In this document: one piece after another, positions 32,100 to 40,237 of the stretch
Numbering within the stretch: position 1 is the stretch's first letter
How the letters are laid out: each line of letters begins with the position of its first letter
NCBI GenBank assembly: GCA_029339505.1
Contig: JAQISU010000097.1
Coordinates: 53,501 to 117,500 of the forward strand
Direction: 5' to 3'
Source: Unio delphinus
Taxonomy: Eukaryota > Mollusca > Bivalvia > Unionida > Unionidae
DNA: 64,000 nucleotides
Notes under the pieces: model-generated
Told to the model about the DNA's origin: nothing
The model's input: the letters and a program-made list of their open reading frames with translations, nothing else
Databases searched by the model: none
Position numbers and translations under genes: made by a program

Positions 32100-32495
32100 C
32101 TATTGTTTGTCTAATTCAGTGTTTGGTTCAATAATTACATCACTGGAAAATCTTTCGATATAGTCTTGCGGGGTTCTTATGATTTTATCCTTGATGTTGT
32201 CAGGGTCAAAGACTTTTTCAGGGTCATAATTTCTGATGGATTGTCCATTTTTTATTCTTTTATCATAATAACGCTTCAATTCCCTATATCGCTTACCACC
32301 ACAATCAATACATAATTGTGATCTTCCCTTGACCCCAACCCCACATCGAATACAGGGTAACGGACCAAGACTTCCATGTCGGAAACTTTGCATATGATAC
32401 CTACAGTATTCATTTTTTCTGCATGATTTGTTACACGGGGTTACGTTTCCCATCATGAGCCATTTGCAGTGATTCATTATACATAAATCTTTCAT
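32100..32495 (-). CDS. Cys-rich zinc-binding protein
   Basis: 131 residues. Cys pairs suggest two zinc sites: CxxxxCRKNEYCRYH near residues 21-34 and CIRCGVGVKGRSQLCIDCG near 48-66. A basic helix follows (KRYRELKRYYDKRIKNG). It may bind nucleic acid. Similar Cys-rich proteins occur in other invertebrate Polintons, but the function is unknown. It is transcribed divergently from the polymerase gene, whose ATG is only 24 bp away. Confidence 0.6.
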   Translation of the reverse strand: MKDLCIMNHCKWLMMGNVTPCNKSCRKNEYCRYHMQSFRHGSLGPLPCIRCGVGVKGRSQLCIDCGGKRYRELKRYYDKRIKNGQSIRNYDPEKVFDPDNIKDKIIRTPQDYIERFSSDVIIEPNTELDKQ

Positions 32496-32519
32496 TTAAA
32501 TGCTTGTTTTATATATAGC
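32496..32519. promoter_or_regulatory. 24 bp divergent promoter region
   Basis: The only sequence between the two divergent start codons is AT-rich with TTTTATATATAGC just before the polymerase ATG, a TATA-like element readable on both strands. Leaders must be extremely short or promoters lie inside the genes. Confidence 0.4.
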
Positions 32520-35309
32520 ATGAAGGAGTTCAAGAGATTGACTTCGACAAATGCTAAATTCAATGCCGATAGAGAGTTCAAGAGATTATTGAAAATCAAT
32601 CCTAGATTTAATCTCGATAGACCCAAAAAACGTCAAAAACGTCCAAGAGACGGAAACATGAAAGAGTTTAAGAGATTATTAAAAATCAATCCTAGATTTA
32701 ATCTCGATAAACCCAAAAAACGTCCAATAGACGGAAACAAACGTAACAAACGTCCAAGAGACGGAAACATGAAAGAGTTTAAGAGATTATTGAAAATCAA
32801 TCCTAAATTTAATATCGATAGACCCAAAAAGCGTAACAAACGCACAATAGACGGAAACATGAAAGAGTTTAAGAGATTATTAAAAATCAATCCTAGATTT
32901 AATCGCGATAGACCCAAAAAACGTAACAAACATCCAAGAGACGGAAACATGAGATCACCATGGAAGGATGCTCAATTCAATCTTGATATAGTTTCTAATA
33001 CACCCAAGAATAAACTTCTTGATAAAGCCATCAGAGACTGTTTTAATGAATTCAAGCGTGATGGAGCATCTTATTGTTGGTCAACATTTCGAATTGATGG
33101 TGTTGTTGACGCTACCATGAATGATGAAAAAGCAGCAGTGATCATTTCACGTGTTGGGGAAAAAAGTCATTTTTTCCGAATCAAATTCATTATCCGTGAA
33201 AATGGCAAATGGATTATTAAGGATAAATTTGAACCCATTCTCAAGGGTAAAAAAACTGTCACCGTGAATCAGGATTCCAAACCGGGAATTTTGACTGGAA
33301 TTGATAAACCCTACTACGAAAGATCTTATCCTGTCACAGCAGTTGTTTACGGGATCTATCCGCTCAATGAAAAACCTGATATTTCAAAACTAGCACCCAT
33401 GAAATATTCGACAGGGCTCAATTGTGTAGCAGAACGAATAATAGAACACTTCACAAATGCGTCCCGGGGAAATAAACTCACTGATCTAAGACGAAAAAAA
33501 ATAACCGAGTGGGAGTTCACGGTAAAAGAGCATGGAGCAACAATTCAGGATATAACCAAATTAGAAACATCATTGAGATTTCCAATATCGGTAAGAACAA
33601 TCACCGGTGAAGTATTAAAAGAACCGAAATATCAATCAAAAAAAGGAAAACCCATTGAAATTATTGATCATAACGAACACGCGTGGTCATCTGCAGTAAC
33701 AATATTCCCACGGGATAGAACCGTAAAATATCTATCCCCAGCAGGGTTGGGACCTGAAGAATGTTTTACCGAGCAGAAATTATTTGATGCTATTTACCAT
33801 TTGAGTAAAAACGATCCTGTGTCAGCGTGGCTATTTCATAGTAATTCAGACGAGGAATGCAGATTTGATCAGTTTGTAAGGCCCAACGGAGAATTATACC
33901 GTACTGAAGAACTGCAGAATCAAATGAAACAACTAGCTAGTGAGTTTTCTGAGGACGGAGAAGAAGACGATCAATTATTAGCAAACTGTTTCACAGTACC
34001 ATCCATTGCAGCACATTTTGCTAGAAAGAAAAACGCGTGGAAACCAACACGAAGTGAGTTTTTATCAGATGTCAAATTGTCCTGTCTTGAATACAGCCAC
34101 GGCGGATTATGGAACACAAAATACACCTCTGATTCCGTTATTTCAGTTGATATGATTGCGTGTTATCCAGGAAGTTTTCTTGGGTATGGAGAATGCGAGA
34201 AATATTTCAAACGATTTGGACACCCTACACACGAAATGACCCGTGTTGCTATTAATGGACCACTTCCTGATTTTGATTTAACCGGATTCGCTTGTGTGGT
34301 ATCATTTGAAATGGCTGAAGGACTTCATCCGTGTAGTTATCTTTGGATTGGTAAACACATGTCTGAAAAACACTGGATGCCAATAGTGCTATTGAGATAT
34401 ATGCTTGATTGTAAAATGTTAAAATCATTAATTGTCAGTGAAGCAATTATATCCTATCGAGCACAGAAATCAGTCTGGTTACCACAACCTGATCTAGAAA
34501 AAATAATTAGCGAAGAGCGAAAACTGTTTCCTGATTTTAATGAACAACAAATCATGGATTGGTCCAGACAGTTATTTGAAATCAGAAACAATGAAGCAAA
34601 AAATCTTGGACGAAGAATAATCGGTAAATTTACCCAAGGTGGCAAAGATGATAATACGAAATATTCTTCACGATTGATTATAGACAACGCTGAATACGAT
34701 TTTGTAATGGCGGATTTAACGAATAACGGCCTATATGTCAATAGTAAGGACGCATTTATGTCCGATGGAACCAAATTGGGTACAATTGTTACTTACACTG
34801 ATGGATACCATCCGCAGTACACACATTTGAGAGCTTCTATGCTCGGTTATGCTTCTATTAATCTGTTTTCAATGATCAATAGATTTCCTACCACCGCAGT
34901 TAGAGTTGCCACTGACTCATTTTACATAAATAGCAAAATGGCTGATTTTAAGGCTACTGGCAACGAGAAATGGGGGACATGGAGAATTAAGAAAGAAATG
35001 ATTCATGATTATATTCCATCAGCAGATGTTACCATTGAAAATAATTACTTAGAAAGCAATCAGTGTTCAGAATTTTCTAGTGCACCACCGATTTCTGATC
35101 CAATATGCCTGTATAAAACAGTTTATTTAAACGGTTGTGGCGGGTCAGGAAAAACAACCCGGGCAATTGAGTTATTCCGTCGTGGAAACGCTAGCGTTTC
35201 TAACATGATTGTGCTAACACCGACTCACAGACTTGCAAGAGAAATGATACAGAGAGGGGTAAATGCTTGCACTTATCACAGCTTTTTCCGATGGAAGGGA
35301 GACTCCTGA
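32520..35309 (+). CDS. DNA polymerase (family B-like) fused to the start of an SF1 helicase
   Basis: 929 codons. Residues ~1-145 consist of five basic repeats of ~30 residues (core EFKRLLKINPRFNLDRPKKR). The polymerase palm follows: motif A around Asp544 (SVDMIACYPGSF), a motif-B-like segment near residue 702 (GRRIIGKFTQGGK) and motif C with Asp799 (VATDSFYI). A canonical 3'-5' exonuclease set is not obvious. From residue 872 an SF1 helicase begins with Walker A GCGGSGKTT (Lys878) and motif Ia (VLTPTHRLA), then the frame stops at TGA 35307-35309. The rest of the helicase is in the +1 frame. Role: replication of the element. The palm is very diverged from typical protein-primed Polinton polymerases; a pol-SF1 fusion recalls transpoviron/virophage-type replication proteins. 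Confidence 0.8.
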   Translation: MKEFKRLTSTNAKFNADREFKRLLKINPRFNLDRPKKRQKRPRDGNMKEFKRLLKINPRFNLDKPKKRPIDGNKRNKRPRDGNMKEFKRLLKINPKFNIDRPKKRNKRTIDGNMKEFKRLLKINPRFNRDRPKKRNKHPRDGNMRSPWKDAQFNLDIVSNTPKNKLLDKAIRDCFNEFKRDGASYCWSTFRIDGVVDATMNDEKAAVIISRVGEKSHFFRIKFIIRENGKWIIKDKFEPILKGKKTVTVNQDSKPGILTGIDKPYYERSYPVTAVVYGIYPLNEKPDISKLAPMKYSTGLNCVAERIIEHFTNASRGNKLTDLRRKKITEWEFTVKEHGATIQDITKLETSLRFPISVRTITGEVLKEPKYQSKKGKPIEIIDHNEHAWSSAVTIFPRDRTVKYLSPAGLGPEECFTEQKLFDAIYHLSKNDPVSAWLFHSNSDEECRFDQFVRPNGELYRTEELQNQMKQLASEFSEDGEEDDQLLANCFTVPSIAAHFARKKNAWKPTRSEFLSDVKLSCLEYSHGGLWNTKYTSDSVISVDMIACYPGSFLGYGECEKYFKRFGHPTHEMTRVAINGPLPDFDLTGFACVVSFEMAEGLHPCSYLWIGKHMSEKHWMPIVLLRYMLDCKMLKSLIVSEAIISYRAQKSVWLPQPDLEKIISEERKLFPDFNEQQIMDWSRQLFEIRNNEAKNLGRRIIGKFTQGGKDDNTKYSSRLIIDNAEYDFVMADLTNNGLYVNSKDAFMSDGTKLGTIVTYTDGYHPQYTHLRASMLGYASINLFSMINRFPTTAVRVATDSFYINSKMADFKATGNEKWGTWRIKKEMIHDYIPSADVTIENNYLESNQCSEFSSAPPISDPICLYKTVYLNGCGGSGKTTRAIELFRRGNASVSNMIVLTPTHRLAREMIQRGVNACTYHSFFRWKGDS

Positions 35310-36372
35310 GCGCATGGGAGAGAAATTTATTCCTGAAATTATCATTTGGGATGAAATAGACACAGTGTCCGAAGATGTCTTAAAAATATTTCTTGAGTGG
35401 TTGTTATTGAAAAATACAAAAGTCGTCATGTGCGGTGATCACGGCCAACCTCCACCATTTGTCGGTGCATCCCCCCATGAATGGCTAAAGGGTTTTGTAG
35501 ACTATTATGAAGAAATTGATACTGATCATAGATCACTTGATAATGAATTAAAAGAATTGAAGAAACTAATTAGATTACAACCGGATAGAATCCAATGTGA
35601 AATAACCCGTGAAATAATTTCGGAAACTCCCATGAATGATTTCTGGGAAATGTGGAGACCAAATGATTTAATCATTGCAAGTAGAAAAATAGTCAGGGAC
35701 ACACTTCAGATGAAGTTATTTGAATTGCATAAACAGAAATTTGCAACACTTCCAGTACCGTTATGTTATAGGCCATCGGATACACGAAAACAGAACATCG
35801 AAGTTGATATTCCAGGACAAAGTGAAAAGCAGAATTTAGTATTAAATGATATTGTGCTGGTTGATATCAATGTTGTTGAAGATGCATTGCGTGCTAATAA
35901 ATCCCCGTGGACGCTAGGTTATGCAGCGACGATACACTCTTCACAAGGATTGACTATATCGGATACAACTCTTTGGATGGTAGATAATCGCATAGAATGG
36001 TCGAATTTAGTCTATCTCGCAGTATCCAGAGTACGAAAAATAAATCAACTTCGAAGAATTGTCTTCGATGATGAAATCATTGGTGACGATAATGACACCA
36101 CAATAGATGATATTATTGATAAAAAACTCTCCGGTTACAAACAACAGGACAAAAAAAAACGAGAATTTGATATTGATGCTGAATTAATAATCACTTTGAA
36201 GAAACAACAGAATAATCACTGCGCAAGTTGCAATTGTATAATGCGTTGGCAGTATTCGGATAAGGATCCTCGCCAATTCACCGTAGACAGAAAAAATAAC
36301 AATCTCGGTCATGTCAGAAATAATGTGATGTTGACTTGTCTTGAGTGCAATAGACGCAAGGGTGCTAGTTAA
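35263..36372 (+). CDS. SF1 helicase C-terminal part with HNH domain (+1 frame continuation)
   Basis: Frame +1 to the preceding gene. It is open from before 35263, but homologous content starts near 35308. Visible motifs: Walker B IIWDEID (35341-35361), motif III MCGDHGQPPP (~35428-35457), motif V GYAATIHSSQGLT (~35918-35956) and motif VI YLAVSR (~36013-36030). Because Walker A is in the other frame, the helicase works only if both frames are joined. The last ~55 residues form an HNH/CxxC nuclease-like domain: CASC, VDRKNNNLGH, CLECNRRKG. The gene ends 8 bp past the convergent integrase stop. The break may be a mutation, sequence error or +1 recoding at TCC_TGA. Confidence 0.8.
   Translation: MLALITAFSDGRETPERMGEKFIPEIIIWDEIDTVSEDVLKIFLEWLLLKNTKVVMCGDHGQPPPFVGASPHEWLKGFVDYYEEIDTDHRSLDNELKELKKLIRLQPDRIQCEITREIISETPMNDFWEMWRPNDLIIASRKIVRDTLQMKLFELHKQKFATLPVPLCYRPSDTRKQNIEVDIPGQSEKQNLVLNDIVLVDINVVEDALRANKSPWTLGYAATIHSSQGLTISDTTLWMVDNRIEWSNLVYLAVSRVRKINQLRRIVFDDEIIGDDNDTTIDDIIDKKLSGYKQQDKKKREFDIDAELIITLKKQQNNHCASCNCIMRWQYSDKDPRQFTVDRKNNNLGHVRNNVMLTCLECNRRKGAS
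35304..35309 (+). promoter_or_regulatory. Frame break at TCC_TGA (+1 shift needed)
   Basis: The zero frame ends GAC TCC TGA; the helicase continues in +1. TCC_TGA is the shift site of antizyme genes, where ribosomes slip +1. The +1 frame is already open some 45 bases earlier, and a spare G in the GGG at 35297-35299 is an equally good explanation. Confidence 0.25.
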
Positions 36373-37316
36373 GCCCATGGGGTGGCAATTGAGTATCGTC
36401 AGGAATTACTTGTAATTGTTGTCTAGTAAAACCCCGTTGAGGGGCAGTTGAATCCAGTTTATAGATTGGAAGTCTACCCGTAGATCGTGTTATACTAGAT
36501 ATCTTATGCGTAGTGACGCTCCAAATAGGATCAGTAGCCCTTTTTCTATCTCCTTCAAGCTCTCCTGGTTCGTATAAGTACCTCACAATGACATTACTAC
36601 CAAGAATTGGTTGGGAAACGCTGAAATCTTTTTGTGGTTTTTCAGGTATCGACTTCTTTTTAATCGCGTTGATAGGTTTCATGTTGATGGTTCTAGTAAT
36701 CTCGTTATTCAGTGCGGTAACTACACCTGGTAATCTCTTCACCCATTCACGGGATCTTTTTTCTTGGATGAATTCTTTTGCATATTGATATCCAAATAAC
36801 CGCTCAGCAAGGGTTTTATTAAACCGTTCTACAATGGCCTGATCACGATGCAGTGCAGTATGCCCTCGTCTGATAGCGACATTGTGATATTTCATTGTAG
36901 ATAACACTGCACCCTGAAATTCCTTGCCCGGGTCAACTTGTAACAGATTTGGCCAGTGCAGAGGGCTCCTTCGATAAATCCTTTCAAATGCAGAAGCGAC
37001 TTCAGTGGCCGATTTTGTTTTTAACGGTTCTGCTTCTTTGTATCGACTTGCAATATCAACTACAGTTAACGCATATTTGTAACCACGATCATGTGGCAGA
37101 AATAATAGATCAGCCTGATGAACTTCATTGGGTCCGGTTACATCAAAATGCGAGAATTGAATTTGTTTAGGCGGTGGTAGATAAATTTGCCATAGTGCCT
37201 GTTTGGATAACCAATGAGCCGCAGTGGTTTTTTTTCACTTTTGCGGCGCTAGCGAGTTTACTGATTGCAGCGTTACCCTTCCAGTATCCTCTTGGGGAAT
37301 AATAAATAGATTCCAT
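36365..37316 (-). pseudogene. Retroviral-type DDE integrase (Polinton integrase), one frameshift
   Basis: The ATG at 37316 opens a frame (MESIYYSPRGYWKGN) that shifts at an A8 run (37235-37228). The rest continues in the +1 frame without further stops to 36365, giving about 316 residues. The catalytic triad is visible: first Asp in QADLLFLPHD, second Asp in LLQVDPGKEF, Glu in QAIVERFNKTL, with ~34 residues between the last two (D,D-35-E type). An SH3-like C-terminal segment follows (YEPGELEGDRKRATDPIW). It would insert the linear element into the host genome and make the target duplication. Its start lies 7 bp after the stop of the PLA2 part. The extra A makes it a pseudogene unless it is a sequencing error. 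Confidence 0.9.
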
Positions 37317-37323
37317 GTTGCTA

Positions 37324-37683
37324 TTAATTACCAGCACCTAACATCAATTTACTTTTCATTGCCGATTTTATCAAAAAGGAGGCCAATTTTTCTTTGAAGG
37401 ATTTATCAGTGATAGAATTCAACGCATGAATTAATTTCACATCTGCTAGATGCCTGTGTTGCAAATTGCTGCTTTTATAAGCAACATCATGAAGGTGACA
37501 GGCCTTATCAATAGCGTTTATTGGTTCCTCACCGGGTCGGGGCTGATTTTGATCATTGAGTCTGATATCAAGTCTTGTTCCCGGTCCACAGTAGCTATAC
37601 CCTGGAAGGTGTTTTTCTCCGGGGTATTTTGCCCATGGGGTTCCAGGGAGTTTTGCTAATTTGGCAGCGATATCACCTCCTCG
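37324..37683 (-). CDS. Parvovirus-type phospholipase A2 domain (-1 frame part)
   Basis: About 119 codons from the frameshift site to the stop 37324-37326. The calcium-loop motif YCGPGTRLD is preceded by LPGTPW and KYPG. About 30 residues on comes the catalytic DKACHLHDVAYK with the His-Asp pair. This order (LPG, YxGxG, then CxxHDxxY) matches PLA2-like domains of parvovirus capsid proteins, which are also found in some Polinton/adintovirus-like elements. Such domains act on host membranes during virion entry; here that is inferred only. No suitable ATG starts this part, so it depends on the upstream frame. Confidence 0.8.
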   Translation of the reverse strand, partial: RGGDIAAKLAKLPGTPWAKYPGEKHLPGYSYCGPGTRLDIRLNDQNQPRPGEEPINAIDKACHLHDVAYKSSNLQHRHLADVKLIHALNSITDKSFKEKLASFLIKSAMKSKLMLGAGN

Positions 37684-37853
37684 TTTTTTTTTAAAGGTTC
37701 CTTGGGTTCCTTGGGTTTAGAAACAAATCTAAATTTCTTTGTACTACACTGTACGCATTTACCAGAAAGCGCTGATCGGTTATTTTTAGTTGTAATCGTC
37801 GTCAAGTCATCTGTGCCAGTACGCGCCTTACACTTCACGCAATATAGATCCAT
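37656..37853 (-). CDS. Zinc-ribbon protein, zero-frame part of the zinc-ribbon/PLA2 gene
   Basis: 65 residues. Four Cys in CVKCKA (near residue 5) and CVQC (near residue 33) form a small zinc ribbon, followed by a basic Lys/Pro-rich linker. The frame stops nine codons after an A9 run. The -1 frame at that run leads directly into a phospholipase A2 domain. The ATG lies only 5 bp from the divergent ATPase ATG (37859), so both genes share a tiny promoter or overlap their controls. A zinc ribbon plus PLA2 combination is plausible for a Polinton/adintovirus-like virion protein. Confidence 0.65.
   Translation of the reverse strand: MDLYCVKCKARTGTDDLTTITTKNNRSALSGKCVQCSTKKFRFVSKPKEPKEPLKKNEEVISLPN
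37683..37689 (-). promoter_or_regulatory. Candidate -1 ribosomal frameshift heptamer A_AAA_AAC
   Basis: Minus-strand zero-frame codons are TTA AAA AAA AAC, which places A_AAA_AAC in canonical phase. The PLA2 domain is exactly in the -1 frame. A weak hairpin (CCCTGG ... CCATGGG) lies ~30 bases downstream, too far to be convincing as a stimulator. Confidence 0.45.
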
Positions 37854-37858
37854 AATTT

Positions 37859-38530
37859 ATGTATAGAGATATGAATATAATTGATTTTTCAGCGACTAAA
37901 ACAAGAGAACCAGTGAAGCATCATGCAGCGCTACCAAACTCTATCCGCGCAATTATAATCGGACCATCTGGATCCGGTAAAACGCAATTGTTGCTCAATT
38001 TAATAATGAGATGGATGAAGTGGGATAAGTTGTATTTAATTGCCCCTAGCGTAGATGACCAACGATGCTATGAAGTGCTAAAAGATTTTAATGAAAACGC
38101 TTCAGAGATTGCCGGCGAGGATGTTATTGAATTTATAACCGATATTGACGAGGCGCCATCCGTGAATGACCTCGATGGAAGTATCAACAATTTAGTTGTA
38201 TACGATGATGTCATGTTAGATAAACAAAAAAATCCTGCTAGAATATTTTCCCGAGGCAGGCATAAAAACACGGACGTGATCTATGTCACTCAACGATACA
38301 CTCAGATTCCAAAAGTGATTAGAGATAACTGTAATATGCTTGCTGTATTCAACGGCGTTGATACACATACGCTACGAAATATTTGGCAGACATGGTGTTC
38401 TGATATGGACTTCAATCAATTTAGAAATTTCTTTAGTCATGCTCAGTCTGTCCCCCACGGATTTGTAACAATAAATTTACATGACCCTCGAACACGATAT
38501 CGTATCGGACTGGATCAAATATTCGGTTAA
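37859..38530 (+). CDS. Genome-packaging ATPase (A32/FtsK-HerA family)
   Basis: 223 residues. Walker A is GPSGSGKT at residues 35-42 (Lys41), Walker B is LVVYDD at 112-117, and a downstream VIYVTQRYTQIPK segment matches the sensor region of viral A32-like packaging ATPases. Length fits the family. It would pump DNA into the capsid. A second Met at residue 5 (37871) is an alternative start, since the first ATG is only 5 bp from the divergent neighbour. The last ~41 bases are present in inverted form at the left end of the element, so the inverted repeat reaches into this gene. The gene is intact. Confidence 0.9.
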   Translation: MYRDMNIIDFSATKTREPVKHHAALPNSIRAIIIGPSGSGKTQLLLNLIMRWMKWDKLYLIAPSVDDQRCYEVLKDFNENASEIAGEDVIEFITDIDEAPSVNDLDGSINNLVVYDDVMLDKQKNPARIFSRGRHKNTDVIYVTQRYTQIPKVIRDNCNMLAVFNGVDTHTLRNIWQTWCSDMDFNQFRNFFSHAQSVPHGFVTINLHDPRTRYRIGLDQIFG

Positions 38531-38547
38531 CCCCAACTGAAAGTTCT

Positions 38548-38802
38548 AGCAGCAGAGAGGGTAGTGACAACGACGTTGTAGTCCCTTTTTCCCAAAAAAT
38601 GTAATAGTTGAAAAGTTTTTGATTTCATTAATTTCATTGATTTTTTCATAATTTTTTTTTGGACCTAATCCATGATCACACACATATTTGGGACCTGATG
38701 TCATTGACTTTTGGGTCTGATGTCATTGGTTTCATTGATTTTAAGCGTGATTTCAGTGAATACTTGTCTAAAAATGTTGTCCGGCTCACCCTCTCTGCTG
38801 CT
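38548..38802 (-). repeat. Right terminal inverted repeat
   Basis: Reverse complement of the left repeat, likewise bounded at both ends by the 15 bp AGCAGCAGAGAGGGT sequence. Confidence 0.95.
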
Positions 38803-38807
38803 CGTCG
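38803..38807 (+). repeat. Right target-site duplication (CGTCG)
   Basis: Matches 23726-23730 directly outside the left inverted repeat. Confidence 0.6.
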
Positions 38808-40176
38808 AGATAGTGCAAGATGAAAACATTAAAGGTATCCAGGTAAGGTATTCAGTTTGTCCATTACATTAGTATGAACATATTACATAATACAATTGTC
38901 AAAAATAGAAAGGGCTGGAACCAACCTCTGACAAAATAAATTGGTCACTCTAGACGAATTTGAAATTAAATGACCGAACATTTCTGAAACAATTCTTCAC
39001 CAAAAAGTTATCTTAAATATTTGCACTGTGTCGAAACCTAACAACAGCCCAGATTTATCCCTCACATTAACGTGAGATTTATGATTCAAAGGACGAGAAC
39101 TCAATCTATTGGCCTCGGTGTATCTTTGGTAAAATCATTTAGCTCCCATTTCCTCAGGATACTATGGCAAAATAAGGTTCTGACCGTGCTCATAGTAAAG
39201 AAAAAAACAACATCCTTTACATATGATATCTTTAAACGCTGAAAATTATAACAAACGTTTCACTCTCTGAAAACCTATTGACCCTCTTGACCGAGCACAC
39301 GAAACTTCTGCAGGACCAAACTACATGTACTAAAAAATTCTAAAACAATACCTACTTAACACTTTCCATATCAGCTAGGAAACTGGCTACCTACCACCAT
39401 CATGGTAAGGAGGAACAGAATGATACCAGCACCCGAACCAAGCAGGGACCATGCACATAATTTAAACTATTGTCTCATCAGACTTACCTGGCATCTTAAA
39501 TCCAACATATTTACATGCCATCTTAAAATCCGACTTTTTTTAACTGGCATCTTACATCCGAATGACTTACATAGCTACTTATTCCGACAGACATATCTGG
39601 CATCTGAAATCTAACAAGCCTTCCTGGTATCTTAAATCATGCAAACCTTCCCGGCATCTTAAATCCGACTGCCTTACATGGCATTTTAAAGCCAAATCAA
39701 AGGAGCCACCAATCGATTTTTAAATCAATTATTATCTTAAAGAATATTTTCCTTATGATATGGGTATACAGCATATTGTCGGCCACCCTTTTTGACATGA
39801 TAATTGATATTATGGGTAATCCAAATTTACTACATAGTCAAATGCCCCAAGTTATGAATAATTTATCCTTGCTCGTTAGAGTTTCCTAAGCCATCCTCTC
39901 GTCCATCCAATCCTATGTGTTGTCCCCTTTATGCCCAAGGACTAATACATATACTGTTTGGAACAAAATCCCATTTCACCTTATGATAACCAAAATAAAC
40001 TCTCGCTTAGAAGCTGCAATCGGCATTTTCGCCATCACGATTAGTACCTCCCTCTACTCCCCCACGAACTATAGTTGACCTTTGACCTTTCAAAAAGGCA
40101 TCTACTAATACTCAAGTTTGTAAAGAGTAAATAACCTTAACTTAAGGTTTCATGCCATTAGTTGCCAACGACTCCG
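38808..40176. other. Flanking AT-rich DNA with a degenerate minisatellite
   Basis: No gene seen. From about 39480 to 39690 the phrase GGCATCTTAAATCC recurs roughly every 30 bp in degenerate form. Confidence 0.45.
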
Positions 40177-40237
40177 TTGACCTAGTGATTAGAGCTTCCG
40201 CCGCGCAAGCGGAAGGTCTTGGATCTAATCCCTGGCC
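40177..40237 (+). other. tRNA-like sequence (SINE head)
   Basis: GACCTAGTGATTAGAG resembles a Pol III A box region and GGATCTAATCC a degenerate B box ~35 bases later, with a stem-like CTTCCGC...GCGGAAG between. It is a decayed tRNA or tRNA-derived SINE head, directly abutting the start of the 21 bp satellite. Confidence 0.5.

Larger units (their letters stand above)
23731..38802. mobile_element. Polinton/Maverick DNA transposon (endogenous virus-like element), 15.07 kb
   Basis: Bounded by inverted repeats of ~255 bp that begin AG and end CT, and by a 5 bp direct repeat CGTCG (23726-23730 and 38803-38807). It encodes a B-type DNA polymerase, DDE integrase, adenain-like protease, packaging ATPase, major capsid and penton-like proteins, i.e. 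the diagnostic Polinton set. Known Polintons are 15-20 kb, start with AG and usually make 6 bp target duplications; here only 5 bp match. Gene blocks alternate: minus 24064-32495, plus 32520-36372, minus 36365-37853, plus 37859-38530. Most late-type genes are intact, while four genes show single-base frame changes. Confidence 0.93.

Noticed and set aside
32633..32950. Minus-strand 105-codon ORF opposite the polymerase start
   Set aside because: It is the antisense shadow of the basic N-terminal repeats.
37228..37235. Programmed -1 frameshift in the integrase
   Set aside because: An A_AAA_AAC is in phase, but the needed frame is +1 (or -2), so a standard -1 shift would not give the integrase.
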